Notes: generated by a model not told the origin, from the letters alone. Shown: positions 10,345 to 24,828, numbered from the stretch's first letter. The stretch: DNA of 64,000 nucleotides from Darksidea phi (GCA_030770425.1 JASJFT010000109.1:62001-126000); one strand, 5' to 3'. Numbers and translations are program-made.

Positions 10345-12329
10345 ATGTTATTTTCAAGGCTTGTGATCGCCAGTCTATCGGGTGTTGGCGCACACCTTCT
10401 CTACTTCATCAGAGGGGAGCACCACCTTGCAGCACCTCACATAGGAGTCACTTACTTAATTCTTTCGGTGATCGCCGTGCTATATACCTGCATTTTCGAA
10501 CCACATGGAGATGGAATACTACACGCATCTTTTGCTAGTTCGGCCCTTGTGATAGCACACGTCCTCACACTGTGGATCAGCATTATAATTTACCGCCTCT
10601 TCTTCCACCGATTACGTCGCTTTCCTGGGCCTCTGAGCATGCGAGTATCCAAGCTCACGCACATCTATCACCTTCTCCGCAACAAGGCTAAAAACCACAT
10701 ACTGCTGGAGGAATTGCGGAAAGAGTACGGTGACATTGTGCGCACAGGTAAGCAAAACCAAGCGCCAAGATCGTAGATAGGAAAAACTCAGTCGAAGCAG
10801 GACCAAATGAGCTCACAATATTCGATCCCCGAATTGTATCGTTAATGTCCCGTCCCAAGAATGACATAAATCGTGGCGAATGGTACGATCTTCTACTCCC
10901 TTCGGAACCGATGGCCACAACGAGGAATAGACCGGATCACGATGCTAGGAAAAAAGCGTTTGATCCGGCGTTCTCAACTGCAGGTGCACCATCTCCACCC
11001 TACTTCCTATGCCGCCCAAGCTAACTATCCTAGCTCTCGACGCGTACAACGCCCGCATATCCCAGTATGTCCAAGACCTGGACTCTCGCATCGCATCCAC
11101 CGGGGGCCTACCAGTAAACGTGAGAAACTTGTTCTACTGGCTTACCTTTGACATATTGGGAGACATTGCATTCGGGTATTCATTCGGGATGCTGAAAAGC
11201 GACGAGTGGCATTCGGCGGTTACTATGTTGCGGCAATTTATGGCGCTGCTGGGGCATTTTAGTCCAGCTCCTTGGCTGGTCAGGATTGGACTGTGTATCC
11301 CTGGAATTTCGGACCCATGGTGGAAGTTTAAGCGGTGGTGTATTGGAACATGTCGGGAGAGGATCAAGAAGGTATGCTCTCAATATTCGTGGTTGGACCT
11401 GGTTGCTGTAGGCTAACGACCTCGGAAGGAAAAGCATGGCTGTGACGTGGACGTAAGCAAAACTTCGTATAAGATTATCCACGAGAACGGGCTAATGATC
11501 ACAGGCATTTACGTTTCTCCTCGAAAGCCCAGATAGATTGCCAAATAACAAGCTCGAAGGCGATGCAATATCGATCATCATAGCAGGATCGTAAGTCCCA
11601 CAGCAAGTCTCGTCCATTAGTATCGTTTGACATCCGATAGGGACACTACTGCGGCCACGCTTGTCTTCTTGTTCAACCAGCTTGCTGCCGCACCCCAATA
11701 TCAAGAGTACATCCGCAAGGAGATCTCGACAGTTGAGAATTTGTTCGATCCTTCACAGCTGGAGCACTCGCCTTGGCTTAACGCTGTCGTTGCCGAGACA
11801 CTGCGCCTGCATCCTCCTGTGCCAACCGGTGGACAGAAAACAGTTGGTTCAAGTGGACTGCAGCTGGGGGAGACGTACATACCTACCGGCGTCGCTATTT
11901 TCACGCCGAGATATAGCATGTCTAGGTGTAAGACCCACACTTTCTTCATATCCCTAGCCACTTCTTGAGAACGAGGCTAACAGTTGTTGTTAGTGGAGTC
12001 TTGCTATGAGCGACCTCAGGAGTTTCTGCCTGAGCGCTGGTACAATCGTCCGGAGCTAGTCAAAGACAAGAACGTCCACCATCCGTTTGCCAAAGGTACG
12101 TTCGAAGCTTGAACAACTAGTCTTACAGGAGAGCACTCATCATTGCACAGGTCGATACTCCTGCCCAGGAAAGGCTCTCGCAATGCGTGAGATACGACTC
12201 GTCATTGCTTTACTCCTTAAGAAGTACAATGTCGAATATTCGGCAAATCAGAATGATCGTAGAGTGGAGGTGGATATGAAGGACGAGTTTGCAGCGTTGC
12301 CGGGCCCTCTTTGGTTGTGCTTCAAGTAG
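10345..12329 (+). CDS. Cytochrome P450 monooxygenase, membrane-anchored
   Basis: Eight exons join in frame: 10345-10747, 10792-10983, 11034-11371, 11429-11452, 11505-11590, 11641-11927, 11994-12095 and 12151-12329. The total is 1,611 nt for 536 residues. Every intron is GT..AG, and exon 4 is only 24 nt. The N-terminus holds several hydrophobic helices with HLLYFIRGEHH between the first two, as in the tryprostatin-hydroxylase-like clade of fungal P450s. The proline hinge is RRFPGPL. The I-helix is AGSDTT (about 346-351), the K-helix ETLR (Glu400, Arg403), and the haem loop FAKGRYSCPGK with Cys482. All are intact, so the enzyme should be active, anchored in the ER and served by a CPR reductase. 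Adjacency to the UbiA gene suggests it oxidises that enzyme's product. Exon 4 and the exon-6 donor are the least certain splice choices. Confidence 0.85.
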
Positions 12330-12784
12330 CCAAAGTGAATTCGTCGGAAACGGATCATATGGACATCATACATCCTCGGATCCGCAACCGCGGTGCAGGT
12401 ACGACTGGTACGGCACGTGACGCGGGGCAGGCGCGTCCCATGATTCGCTCACAGATCAAGTCCGTGGGAGTGAATAAACGAAACGAGTTGGATAGCGACG
12501 AGTTGGAACGTCGTACGTGTACAGTACATCTACCTGGACCATGCTGATGGAGATCCGCAAAACCGCTTACACGAAAAGAAAATAGACAAAAGAAACGTCG
12601 ACGGTAAGAGAGTCGTGAGGTATGCCCAAGCCCAACGCCGCGAAAAGACCAAACGCCCCAAAAAGACCAGACCCAATCCCTGCGCTGTGCAAAATCCATT
12701 TTTAAATCATATTACTCCCGCTCAGATCCATGATGGAGCTCTCCGGCGCAATGCTCGTCGAGCTTCTCTTGCTGTGGACGCTAA
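12330..12784. other. 3' flank of the P450 gene up to the transposon border
   Basis: Normal composition with CpA and TpG. Small open frames look accidental. Composition switches to RIPed DNA within a few bases near 12,785. Confidence 0.5.
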
Positions 12785-15300
12785 TAATAAATCTTAGAAA
12801 CTTTATTTCTTATACGTAGAATTTATATTTTCGGGAGTAAAAATATAATTATACCTCTTTAAGTACTTAAAGAATCTTTTATATATACTATTTATATTCT
12901 TCTTCTATCTTAGAATAGATAAGGATATTATTAAGATATACTATTACGAACTAGTCTAAGTAGTTTTATAGAACGTTATTAATTTATTCTTAAAATATTA
13001 TAGGTATATTTATAAGTTTAAAAGGTATTATCTAATACTTATATAATTCTTTCTTAATTTTAAATACTATTTTCTATTCTTTTTTATTCTTAATTTAAAT
13101 TTAATAGTATATATTCTAAATATCTAATTATATAAACTATTTAGTTTTTTTTAATTAGTTCTATATTTCTAATATTAAAGATAAGGGATATTAATTTTTA
13201 ATAATAATATTATTAAGTATTTAGTAATTAATATATATTTATAATTCTATTATATTCTTCTTTAGTATAAAGAGGACTAGATATTCTATAGATAAAGTTA
13301 AGTATTAAATATATTTTTTTATAAGATTATCTTCTAAGTACTTTACTATAATAGTATCTTCTTCTTTAATTAGCTTATAGATTAGTCTAAATTCTAGTAT
13401 TTTTTCTTTTTATAATAGGATTATATAGTTCTATAGTTAGTACTTAAATAGACTTTTCTTTAGTTCTTTAAATAATACCTTTTATTTCTTATATTATTTC
13501 TTATATTATTTATTTCTTCTTTTATTATATTAATTTATTCTTATAGGAATACGACCTAATAGTTTATCTATTAGATTTAAGAATTAGCTTTTTATAGTTA
13601 TAATATTCCTAAGATTATATCTTAGTCTTCGGATATTTTAATAATATTAAATATTTTATCTTTCTTTTTCTATTCTTATAGGCTAAGCTTACCTCTAGTT
13701 TTATAGATTATAGATTCTTAAAAGAATTCTCCCTCTATAGTATATACTATACTAAGATATTATTTTTTATATTAAGAAATCTTTTTTCTTTAGATAAAGT
13801 TCTTATTAATAAAATTTTATATAACTTTACTATTAATTAGAGTAGTAATTCTTCTTCTCTAATAGGTTTCCTAGAGATAAATATAATCTTATCCTCTAGT
13901 TTCTTAGATTCTTATTTTCTTTAGTTTATATTTTATATTAATCTTAGTCTAAATATACTTCGAATATTTATTTTCTAAATACTCGTACTATAGTCTTTCT
14001 AGTACGTAGTTAAGAGGTAAGAGAGATTTAGATATTATTTTAATATAATCTCTTCTTTCTTATTCTTTAAATCTTTTCTATTTATAGATAATATCTAGTA
14101 TAACTATCTAGATAATAATTATTCTTTTACTTTACTTTTTTATAGAGTTTATATTCTTTTTATATATATAAGATTTATATAATCTTAAAGTATACTAGAT
14201 ATTTTATTTTATATTATAGACTATTCTTTAGATTAATCTTATATCTTTAATTATTATATTTTATAAAGATTATTTATATAAAAATCTATTATTTAATTAT
14301 TATATATTATAGTTATTCTCTATTAACTATTTTAATAATATACTATATCTTCTTCTAAGTTTCTTAATTAGATATAATATCTATTATAATAAAATTCTTC
14401 TTAATCTATTATTTAAAGTCTTTAAATAGTTAATATATAAGGTAAAATCTAGATTATTCTTTATAGATCTCTTATATTATAAATAGTATTATAGTTTTCT
14501 CTATAAATCTTAAGATTCGGATATAAGTTATATTAAGTTTTATTACTAGTTCTATTTTTTTATTTAAGAGTCGAATTATTTATAAATATCTAATATTTTT
14601 ATATATTATAACTAGATTTTTATCGTCTAATTTTAAGAACTTATTACTATTATTAATTATTTAAGATAGTATATTTATAATATTATTAAAGTCTTTCTAC
14701 TTTATAAATAAGTCTTTCTTAGATATTTCTTCTTATAACTCTAGTAAAAATAAAACTCTTCCTTCTAAAAACTTCTAAGTTATAGCTACTTATTATTTCT
14801 ATAACTAGTAGCTAGTATTTAGCTTTATCTTATAGTATATCTTATACTAGTTATATATATAAGTTATTTAATATATAGTATTATATTCTTATATTATAGC
14901 TACTTTATTACTTTTATCTTATTAGATATAATAAGGTTTTTCTTTCCTAAAATCTAACTTATAGTCTTTTACTAGATATTCTTACTTTTTATATTTAAAG
15001 TATACTTATTTTTTATAAAGCTTTTATTTCTTAAAGTTCTATTTTTTCTTTTTAGACTCTAAACTAGCCTTTAGGACTATTAGCTCTAGTTTATAATATT
15101 TTTCTTCTTTCTTTTTTTTATAGAATTCGATCTTTTCTTTCTTCTCTAGATTTTAGAGATAGAGGTTATTATCGATTCTAATAGTCTATTTAATTATCTT
15201 CTATATAGTCTATAATCTATTTATTTAGATTATTTTATACTAAATATTATTCTTTAGTCCTTTATAATAGTATAATATAAGAGCTACTTCTTTTTATTAA
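12785..15300 (-). mobile_element. Truncated Ty3/gypsy element, RIP-mutated
   Basis: Read on the minus strand, 12,909-12,938 gives YLNNILIYSK, the reverse-transcriptase box YLDDILIYSK with both Asp codons changed to Asn by RIP. The frame continues through EEEYK to a KFLRFII motif (KFLGFII in the family). It stops abruptly at about 12,785 at the border with the P450 flank, so the RNase H, integrase and 3' LTR are missing on that side. No ATG remains. The right limit near 15,300 is approximate. The element is not the same as the gypsy copy at 18,709-32,236, as far as I can see. Confidence 0.65.
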
Positions 15301-15399
15301 ATCTTTTTTTTTCTAAGGAAAAGCTATATCGCGTAACTATACTATTATAGAGGAGTTTTTCTACTTAATAATAAACTATATATATCTAAAGACTAGTAC

Positions 15400-17574
15400 T
15401 AAAATTTTATTAAATCTTAATAGTAAGTTATTCGAACTTAAACGTATATATAATAGTAAATTTAGTTTATTTAAGATATAAAATTTTTTATTCTACTAAT
15501 CTTTCTAAGCTAATATTACTAAATATAATATATAATTTATTTTTAAAGTACTTATAGCTCGAAAAAATAGTTTTAGTTTTATTACTCTAATAGATTTCTT
15601 TAAGTTATAGTCTCTTATTTAAATAAGTCTTAAACTAAGTAATAGTCCTATTTAATATATAGATTATTAAAATATACTTTCTTATTACTCTATTTTAAGA
15701 TTACTACTATTAAAGATATAGTTACTTTCTACTATATATATATATAACGAGTCTTTAGTCCTCTATATACTATAGTCTTAGATTAAAATCTATAGTTTAT
15801 ATTAAACTTTATAAAAGAATTATATAAACTTATAGAAATTTACTAGTTATTATCTATAACTTACTATCTATAGATTAATAGTAATATAAAAGTTTTTAAT
15901 TAATAGCTAGACTAATAATTATATTTCTTTATAAACTTCTATTAGAATAACTAGTTCGATCTTCTATCTAGTATAAACTAGGTCTAAGTAATTCTTTCGT
16001 ATAATATAATAGGGTTTTTTTTATTTAAGATTAAATTCGACTATAAGACTTATTACTACTAGAATTAATAAGAATATATTTATAAATCTTCTAAATTACT
16101 AGATAATATAACTATATAGATAGTCTAAAAATTTATAAAAATCTAAACTAATATAGTCTAATAGGTTTATAATTATATCTAAGCTAATATTATAGTAGTT
16201 TAGAAAGTTTAAAACTAATAAGCTAATAAAAAATACTACCCTTTAGATTTTAATATAGGAGACTAAGTCTATATTATATTTAAGAAATTTACTACTTTAA
16301 GACTAAGTCTAAAATTAGATTAGTAGATATATAAATCTTATCTTATTATTAACTAAGTATATAGTTTCTATATAGTCTAGTTACCCTCTTATATAAAGAT
16401 ATATAATATTTTTTATATAAATAGATTATATAAAGCTATATAAGATCTATTATCTAGTTAAATACTCTTTAAAGAACTAGTTATAAAAGTAAATAGATAT
16501 TCTAAGTAGCTAGTAGTCTATATTCTTAATAGCCGGATTATTTATAGTAAGCTTTATTATTAAACGAAATAAATAGATTATAATCTAGACCTAATCTATT
16601 ATCTAGTAAGTAATTTTATAAATATAGTCTAGAAAGTAAAAGAATTTTATAATAAGTATTCTAATAAGCTAAATCTATTTAAATAATTAATCTAGTAGTT
16701 AAAGACTATATTATAAGATAAGTTTCTTAACCTTTAGTTCGAAGATAAGATACTAGTTAAGATAAAAACCTAGAAAAATCGCTAGTACTAAGTATAGATT
16801 CTAGTTCTTTATAGTTTACTAAAATAGATAGTATAATATTTAAAGTCTATAATAATTATCTTTAAGCTTAAAGTATTCCTTTATAGTCTTACTTTAGTAT
16901 AAATAAAAATATAAAAGAAGGAAATTTTATTTTTAGTAGAGTTATACGTATATAACTTCTAGATAATATAAAAAACTAAATTACTAATATTCTCTTATAA
17001 ATTTTATAATATTCTTTAGATATATTAAGCGCGTTACGTAGTATATATATTAGAAAAATATTTTTTAAATAATAATTTATATAGTAAAATAAGTAGATAT
17101 ATATAAGATTATATAATATTAATATACTTTAAAAACGATCTAAAGGGTACTAGTTAAATCGTTTTTCTAGTAGAAAGTAATAGATATAGATATTTATCTA
17201 CTTCTTCTATTCTTTCTCTTTTCTCTTCTCCTTTAAAAGTATTTTTTCTTAATTATTTATTTATTAAGGCCCTTAAAAATAAGGTCTTATTCTAGAAGAG
17301 AAGTAATATTATAACCTATTTTCTAGATAATCTAGTTATTTTACTTATTTTCTATTTTAGTTAGTAGATTAGGTAATTCTAAGGATTAGTCTAATAATTA
17401 GTTAGCTTATTTAGTATATTAAGTTCTATTTAGGTATAAGAACCCCTTATTTTTATATCTTTATAGCGCTCTCTTAGAATAGCTTTAATATACTAATTCT
17501 ACTATTAATTAATTAGAAGGCTATCTTAGCTATTATAACTTTTAGTTAATTATACTTAGTCCTAGGGTCTTATA
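15400..17574 (+). mobile_element. 3' end of a second gypsy copy, inverted relative to the one at 18,709
   Basis: This stretch is the reverse complement of the 3' part of the minus-strand gypsy element starting at 18,709. The polypurine-rich tract and flank (17,207-17,306) and the LTR (17,307-17,574) mirror 18,709-19,080, and internal blocks (for example 16,080-16,260 and 15,660-15,810) mirror 20,280-20,460 and 20,700-20,870. Only about 2.2 kb is recognisable and the 5' half is absent. The left limit is approximate. Confidence 0.7.
17307..17574 (+). repeat. 268-bp gypsy LTR (inverted copy)
   Basis: Starts TATTATAACC and ends GGGTCTTATA. It has exactly the same length as, and is the reverse complement of, the LTRs at 18,709-18,976 and 31,969-32,236, apart from transitions. 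The five flanking bases (AGTAA left, TAAAG right) do not match. It is therefore the 3' LTR of the truncated copy rather than a solo LTR. Confidence 0.8.
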
Positions 17575-18708
17575 TAAAGTTATTATTAGTTATTTATTTA
17601 GAGTTAGATTATTTCGTTTTATTAGCTAGTATATATAGAAGACTACTTTATAAAGTTTAGTTTTTTATCTATTTATTTATTTATTTCTTCTTATACTATT
17701 ATAGTTAAACTCTTTATATATAGTTAGTTATATAATAAGAATAAAATTAGTCTCTTATATCTATTATATATAAACTTCTACTATATTTTATATAAATCTT
17801 ATAAAAAGACTTCTACTATATAAATCTAAATTAAATTATATTTTCTTTCTTTTAACTTTATAAAAAGTATATAGATATTAAAAGATAAAAAGAATTAAAG
17901 CTTAATAAGTAAAGATAATATTATATTAATATTAGTTATATATCTTATTTAGTCTAATTATTTAAGTAAATCTATTATACTATCTTTATATTAATATATC
18001 TATTATTTTATACTACTTTTAATATTATTATTAATATTAAATATATTTTTTTATTAATTTATTAATTAATCTAGTAGTATAAAACTAGTACTTTTATAAA
18101 TAAATTATTCTATAATATTTTATTATTTATAAATAAATAGTCTTATAGTATCTCGACTAAGACCTATAGATAAATATTAAATAGTTTAATTATATAATAA
18201 TTAAAGAACTTTTCTAATTCTAATATAAAACTCTATTAGTCTTCTCTCCTTCTTACTTCTATATTACTATCTTAATTACTAGGACGTTTACTAACTATTT
18301 AAATTCTCTATACTTTACTAAGAACTTAAAGAAATAGATATCTAGATTAGTATTACTAATTATCTATTATAGTCTTATATTCTAATTATAAATAAAGATT
18401 TTATTTACTAGAGTTAAGATTATATTACTAGTTAGTTATATTTCTACGTTAATACGGATATACTATACTAAATACCTAGAAGAAAACCTTACTATCGAAG
18501 ATAAGAAGATATAATATCCTAATATTATTTAGTTCTACTATTCTCTTATCTTCTAACTCTAGTTCTTATAGCTTCTTCTTTAAATATCCCTTCGCTTTCT
18601 TAGAAATATCGTTAATATTAATAATTATAGTTTAGTAGATAGTATTTAACTTATTATAGAAGATTAGTCGACTTATTATACTTCGTATAGTATATAGTAT
18701 TTAATTAT
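17575..18708. repeat. RIPed DNA between two head-facing gypsy 3' ends
   Basis: 1.13 kb with no open frame and no recognised domain. It ends at the target-site duplication ATTAT (18,704-18,708) of the next element. By position it is the left part of the older sequence into which that element jumped, continuing at 32,242. Confidence 0.5.
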
Positions 18709-18976
18709 TATAAGACCCTAGGACTAAGTATAATTAACTAGGAGTTATAATAGCTAAGGTAGCCTTCTAATTAACTAATAGTAGAATTAGTATATTAAAG
18801 CTATTCTAAGATAGCGCTATAAGGGTATAAGAATAGGAGGTTCTTATACCCGAATAGGGCTTAGTATACTAAATAAGCTAATTACCTATTAGATTAATCC
18901 TTAGGATTACCTAATCTACTAACTAAAATAGAAAATAAGTAAAATAATCGGGTTATCTAGGAAATAGGTCGTAGTA
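18709..18976 (-). repeat. 268-bp LTR (3' LTR of the minus-strand gypsy element)
   Basis: Starts TATAAGACCCTAGG and ends CGTAGTA. It is the same length as the LTR at 31,969-32,236, differing mainly by transitions. The TG..CA ends appear as TA..TA after RIP. Confidence 0.85.
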
Positions 18977-19389
18977 TTATCTTTCTCTTAGAATAAGGCC
19001 TTATTCTTAAGGGTCTTAGTAAATAAATAATTAAGAAAAAATACTTTTAGAAGGAGGAAGAAGAGGGATAAAGAGGATAGGTAGGTACTTATATCTATTA
19101 CTTCCTACTTAAAATAATAATTTAACTAGTATTCTCTAGATTATTCTTAGAGTATATTAATATTATATAGTCCTATATATATCTATTTATTTTACTATAT
19201 AAATTATTATTTAAAAAATATTTTTCTAATATATATATTATATAACGCGTTTAGTATATCTAAAGGGTATTATAGAATATATAAGAGGATACTAGTAACT
19301 TAGTTTTTTATATTATCTAGAAGTTATATATATATAGTTCTATTAGAGAGTAAGATTTACTTCTTTTATATCTCTATCTATAGTAAAGT

Positions 19390-19700
19390 AAGACTATAAA
19401 GAGGTACTTTAAGCTTAAAAGTAGTTACTATAGACTTTAGATATTATACTACCCGTTTTAGTAAGCTATAAAGAAGAGATATTTTAAGCTTAGGGGTAAT
19501 TATTATAAGCTCTAGACTATATACTATTTATTTTAGTAGATTATAAAAGAAAGATACTTTAAGTTTAAAGATAATTATTCTAAGCTTTAAATTATACGCT
19601 ACTCGTTTTAATAAACTATAAAAGAAAGATATTCTAAGTCTAAAGATAATTATTCTAAGCTTTAAATATTATACTATCTATTTTAGTAGACTATAAAGAG
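19390..19700. repeat. About 75-bp tandem repeat, four units
   Basis: Copies of a unit containing ACTATAAAGA-N-TATTTTAAGCTTA-like sequence begin near 19,393, 19,465, 19,541 and 19,615, with a partial fifth at 19,691. The inverted gypsy copy (15,400-17,574) has a single unit at about 16,810-16,900. Lengths between fixed points of the two copies differ by about 224 bp, which equals three extra units. Confidence 0.7.
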
Positions 19701-22700
19701 TAAGAATCTATACTTAGTATTAGTAATTTTTCTAGATTCCTATCTTAATTAGTACCTCGTTTTCTAACTAGGGGCTAAGGAACTTATCTTATAATATAGC
19801 TTCTAGCTACTAGACTAGCTATTTAGATAGACCTAGCTTATTAAAGTAATTATTATAGAATTCTTTTACTTTTTAGACTATATTTATAAAATTACTTACT
19901 AGATAATAGATTAGGTCTAGGTTATAGTCTATCTATTCTATTTAATAATAAAGCTTACTATAAACGATCTAATTATTAAGAATATAGACTATTAGCTACT
20001 TAAGATATCTATTTACTTTTATAACTAATTCTTTAAAGAGTACTTAACTAAATAATAGATCTTATATAACTTTATATAATCTATTTATATAAAAAATATT
20101 ATATATCTTTATATAAAAGAGTAATTAGACTATATAGAAGCTATATCTTTAGTCGATAATAAGATAAAGTTTATATATTTACTAGTCTAATTTTAGACTT
20201 AGTCTTAAGGTAGTAAATTCCTTAGATATAATATAGACTTAATCTTCTATATTAAAATCTAAGAAATAGTATTTTTTATTAACTTATTAGCTCTAGACTT
20301 TTTAAGCTACTATAATATTAACTTAGATATAATTATAAATTTATTAGACTATATTAGTTTAGATTTTTATAAACTCTTAGATTATCTATATAATTATATT
20401 ATCTAATAATTTAAAGAATTTATAAACGCGTTCTTACTAGTTCTAATAGTAATAAGTCTTATAGCTAAATTTAATCTTAAATAGAAAAAATTCTATTATA
20501 TTATATAGAAGAATTATCTAGACCTAGTCTATACTAGATAGAAGATTAAACTAGTTATTCTAATAGAAGTTTATAAAGGAGTATAATTATTAGTCTAATT
20601 ATTAATTAAAAACTTCTATATTATAATTAGTCTATAAGTAGTAAGTTATAGATAATAACTAGTTAATTTTTATAAATCTATATAATTCTTTTATAAAGTT
20701 TAATACGAACTATAGATCTTAATTTAAGATTATAGTATATAGGGGACTAAAGACTTACTATATATATATATATAATAAAGAGTAGCTATATTTTTAATAG
20801 TAATAGTTTTAAAGTAGAGTAATAAGAAGATATATTTTAATAATCTATATATTACTATAAATATATTATTATATCCCTTATAGTTCTTTAAAAAGCTTTT
20901 AAAGTTTATAAAGATATCTTTCTATACCCTCTTAAATATAGAGAGTAGTTTAAGAAAATCTAGAATTTTATTTTATAATTTATAACTTTATTAATACTAT
21001 TTATAATTTCTTATATAATATTTTATATTCTTATTTATTATACTCTAATAATATAGATCTCTTAGAAGTCTAATAGTTTTCTTTATATTTAGATAAGTAG
21101 TAATTTATATAATATATACTATCTAGATAAAATAAATCTTAAGAAATCCTACTTTAAATATTATTAACTTCTCTTTTTAGAGAAGAAGTCTAGATAGGAT
21201 TAAGAATAGATACTTACGTTCTTAATAAGCTAACTTTTACTCTAGTGTAAATATAATATATATATAATTTTTATAAAGTATATAATTAAAAAGTAAATAA
21301 GAATAAGCTTTAGTTTTATACTTAGGATTTTAGATATTAGTAGTAGCTACTAAGATAACTATTATAATAGAGGTCTATCTAGAGAAAATAAAGATATAAG
21401 TCCTAATAGCTTTATTTTTTTTCTTTTAAGTTTTTAACTTTTTTTATTTTTAAAAAAGAGTATCTATAATAATATTAGTAGTTCTAAAGTAATAATAAAT
21501 AGTATAGTAGTAGTCTATAAGCTTCTTAGTCTAGTAAGTCTATTATAGAATTAGTTTATACTTAGTTAAGAAGTACTCTAGTATCTAATAATTAGTAATA
21601 ACTTAAAAGGATTTATTTAATTATAATTCTATAAGCTAAGTCCTTTATTTATTTAATTCTCTTATAATTATAAGTATTTTCTTATTATAAATCTTATAGT
21701 TTATTTCTATAAACTTTATTATCTTTATAAAGTAGATTATAGATTACTAGATTCTATTATCTTAGAATTATATAAAGATATCTACTAAAATACTATTACT
21801 TATATTAGTTTCTATATAGATTCTATAATAAGATAAGTAATATTTTATAATAATATTTAAATATAATAATATTTTATTTTTCTTAAATATAACTTACTCT
21901 TTAGGTCTAAAGATATAGAATTTTCCTTTTTATAATAATTAGATAAGTAGATAGACTATATTATTATAGTCTTTTAGCTACTTATAGTAGTAGTTATAGA
22001 AGTCTAAGTAAACTTATAGTTCTTTTAAGATTATAGATTTCTTTTAATCTTTAATAGTTACTATCTTATTAGGATCTATATAAATTTCTTTAATATTAGT
22101 AATAAAATCTAAGAACTTTATCTTAGTAACTATAAACTTACTCTTTTTAATATTAATCTATAGTCTAGTCTTCTTAAGCTTATTTAGAATTTTACTTATA
22201 TATTTCTTATACTTAAAGAGATCTTCTAAGTAGATTAAAATATCGTCTATATAAGTAATATAGATTTTATTAATTTTATTCTTAAGTACTTAATTAATAT
22301 AGTATTAAAAGATTATTAACCTATTATATAGTTTAAAAGATAGAATATAATATTTATAATTTTTATATTATATTTTAAAAGTTATAAGATCTTCTATATT
22401 AGAATTTAGTTTAATATAATAAAAGACTTAATATATATCTAGCTTAATAAATACTTTTACTTTAGAGAGTTATATTAGTATTTTATTAATTAAGAAGATA
22501 ACTATAATATTCTTTTTTATAATTATATTAATTTTTTAATAGTTAATATAAAATTTTTATCTCTCTTTTAGCTTTTTAGTAAATAGAATAAATAAGATAA
22601 AGTTAGTATTACTAATTATAATAAAGTCTTTTTTTAAATACTCTTCTAAGTAAGTTTTTAGTAGCTTTAGATATTTAAGGGATATATTATAAAGTAGACT

Positions 22701-24828
22701 TATATTAAACTTACTTATATTATTTTTAAAAATAATTTTATAATTAATATTCTTTCTTTTAGAAGATAGCTTATCTAAGTTAATTTTAAAGAAGTAGTCT
22801 AGAATAACTTCTATATAATCTTTATAAGGAAGCTTCTCTATTATTATATCTTATATATTTTATTTTATTAAATCTTTTAATTATCTATTTCTAATTAATA
22901 AGTTAACTTTATATAGATTAGTAATTTTTAGTATAATTTTTTTTTTATTTATAAGCTTCTATATATTAGAAGGCTTAAGAAAATATATATTAAACTTATT
23001 ACTAGTAATTTACTCTAGTAGATTATTAGAAATAAGTATTACTTTTTTTTTTCTATTATTTTTTTAATAATCTTATTAGTTTTTCTTAAATTTAGTATCT
23101 CTTAAATTATTATTGGTATTACTATCTATATTCCTCTATATTTTCTTAGAAATAACTTACTAATTCTCTATTATTTATAATAAGGCTTTAGTAGGCTTAT
23201 AGATCTCCTCTTAGAAGATTATAAGAGCTTTAATAAGAATTTTTAAACTAAGTATTAGATTCTTTCTAAATAAGTAGACCTTCTTCTATACTTTAATCTA
23301 CTAATTAATTAAATTATTATAATATAAGATATTATTTTAATATTCTAGCTCTAGCTTTAGATCTAGTTTCTTTATAATAATTAGATTATATTTTATCTAC
23401 TTTAAAGTATTATCTAGCTAGTATAAAGTCTAGTTATAATAATTAATTAAGAATTAGATTTACTTAAAGAATTTTCTTTTAAGTATTATATTATAGTACC
23501 CGAGCTTATAGAAGAGGAATTAAATAAATATATTTTTTTTTTAGATTAATAGATTAGCTTAGATAGTTATATTAATTAAATAACTATATTTTCTATTAAA
23601 TTTATTAAGAAGAATTAGTTTCTTTAGTTAATAAAAGACGGACTTTAGCTTTTTCTTTACTACTTTTAAATATTTAGAGTAGACTAATAAGTATATATTA
23701 GTATTACTATTTACTAATCCTCTTAGTTATATAGCTAGACTATTTATTATAAATTAAATAGAGAGTATAAATAATTTTAAATTAATAAACTATAGTATCT
23801 TAATAAGCTATTAATAATTAAGAGATTTAATTACTCCTATATAGACCGCTAGAGAGAAGCCCTTCTTTAATAACTTTTATTTTTTAATACTATAAAGAAG
23901 ATATTAAAGTTATACTTTAAATTACTTTTCTTTTTATATAAAGAGTTTAAATAAGCTCCTTTCTTAGAATTATTAAGAAAGATAGTATTAACTTCTACTT
24001 TTATAGTATTTTATATTACTTTATATATAATATAATTAGAATAGTTTTATTACTTCTTTCTTTTTCTATAATTAAAGTAATAGTCTTATTTCTTATACTT
24101 TTTAAAAGAGTAGTTATAAAGTTTAAATATATTTTTAAAGTAAATAGACTTCTTTTCTAACTTATTAAAGAAGGGTTTACTTATAGTTAACTACTTTTTC
24201 TTAAAAATAACTAATTAATTACTTTAAATAAGTTAGACTTTTTAATATTAATTATATTTAAGTAATACTCTATTAATTAAAGTTATATATTTATAGAGCT
24301 TATTAAAGATAAAATTACTATTATTAAATAAATCTATCTTATTTTTTAGATTAAAGTAGAGCTTATCTATAAATTCTTTATTCTACTAGTAGTAAGATAG
24401 ATAGATCTTTATTATTAAATATTTAAAATTCTTAATAAAGTTACTAACCTTACTAAATATACTTATATATAGTTAATAGAATTTAACTTTTATCTTCTTT
24501 TTTATATAGGGATTTTTATAGTAGCTTTTAATATATTATAATAGGTCTATATTAGATATAAAATCTACTTCTTCTTCTTTAGAATTTAGCTATATCTAAA
24601 TATAGTCTTTTACTAGATCTACTAATTAGAATATAATATAGATTTAATAAATCTTAGTTATCTACTAGAGGATTTCTTATATATACTAGTTCTTATTAAT
24701 AATAAGTTTCTATTCTATATTATAGAGCTAGTTTTTTAATTTAGACTCTTTATTATTTTTAAATAAAATAGGATTAGAGTAGAATATAGTCTTCTAGAAG
24801 CTAGAGATTTATAGGGAGTTACTTTAGT

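Noticed and set aside
17307..17574. Solo LTR
   Set aside because: Flanking 5-bp sequences differ, and the adjoining 2 kb matches the gypsy interior, so it is the LTR of a truncated copy.
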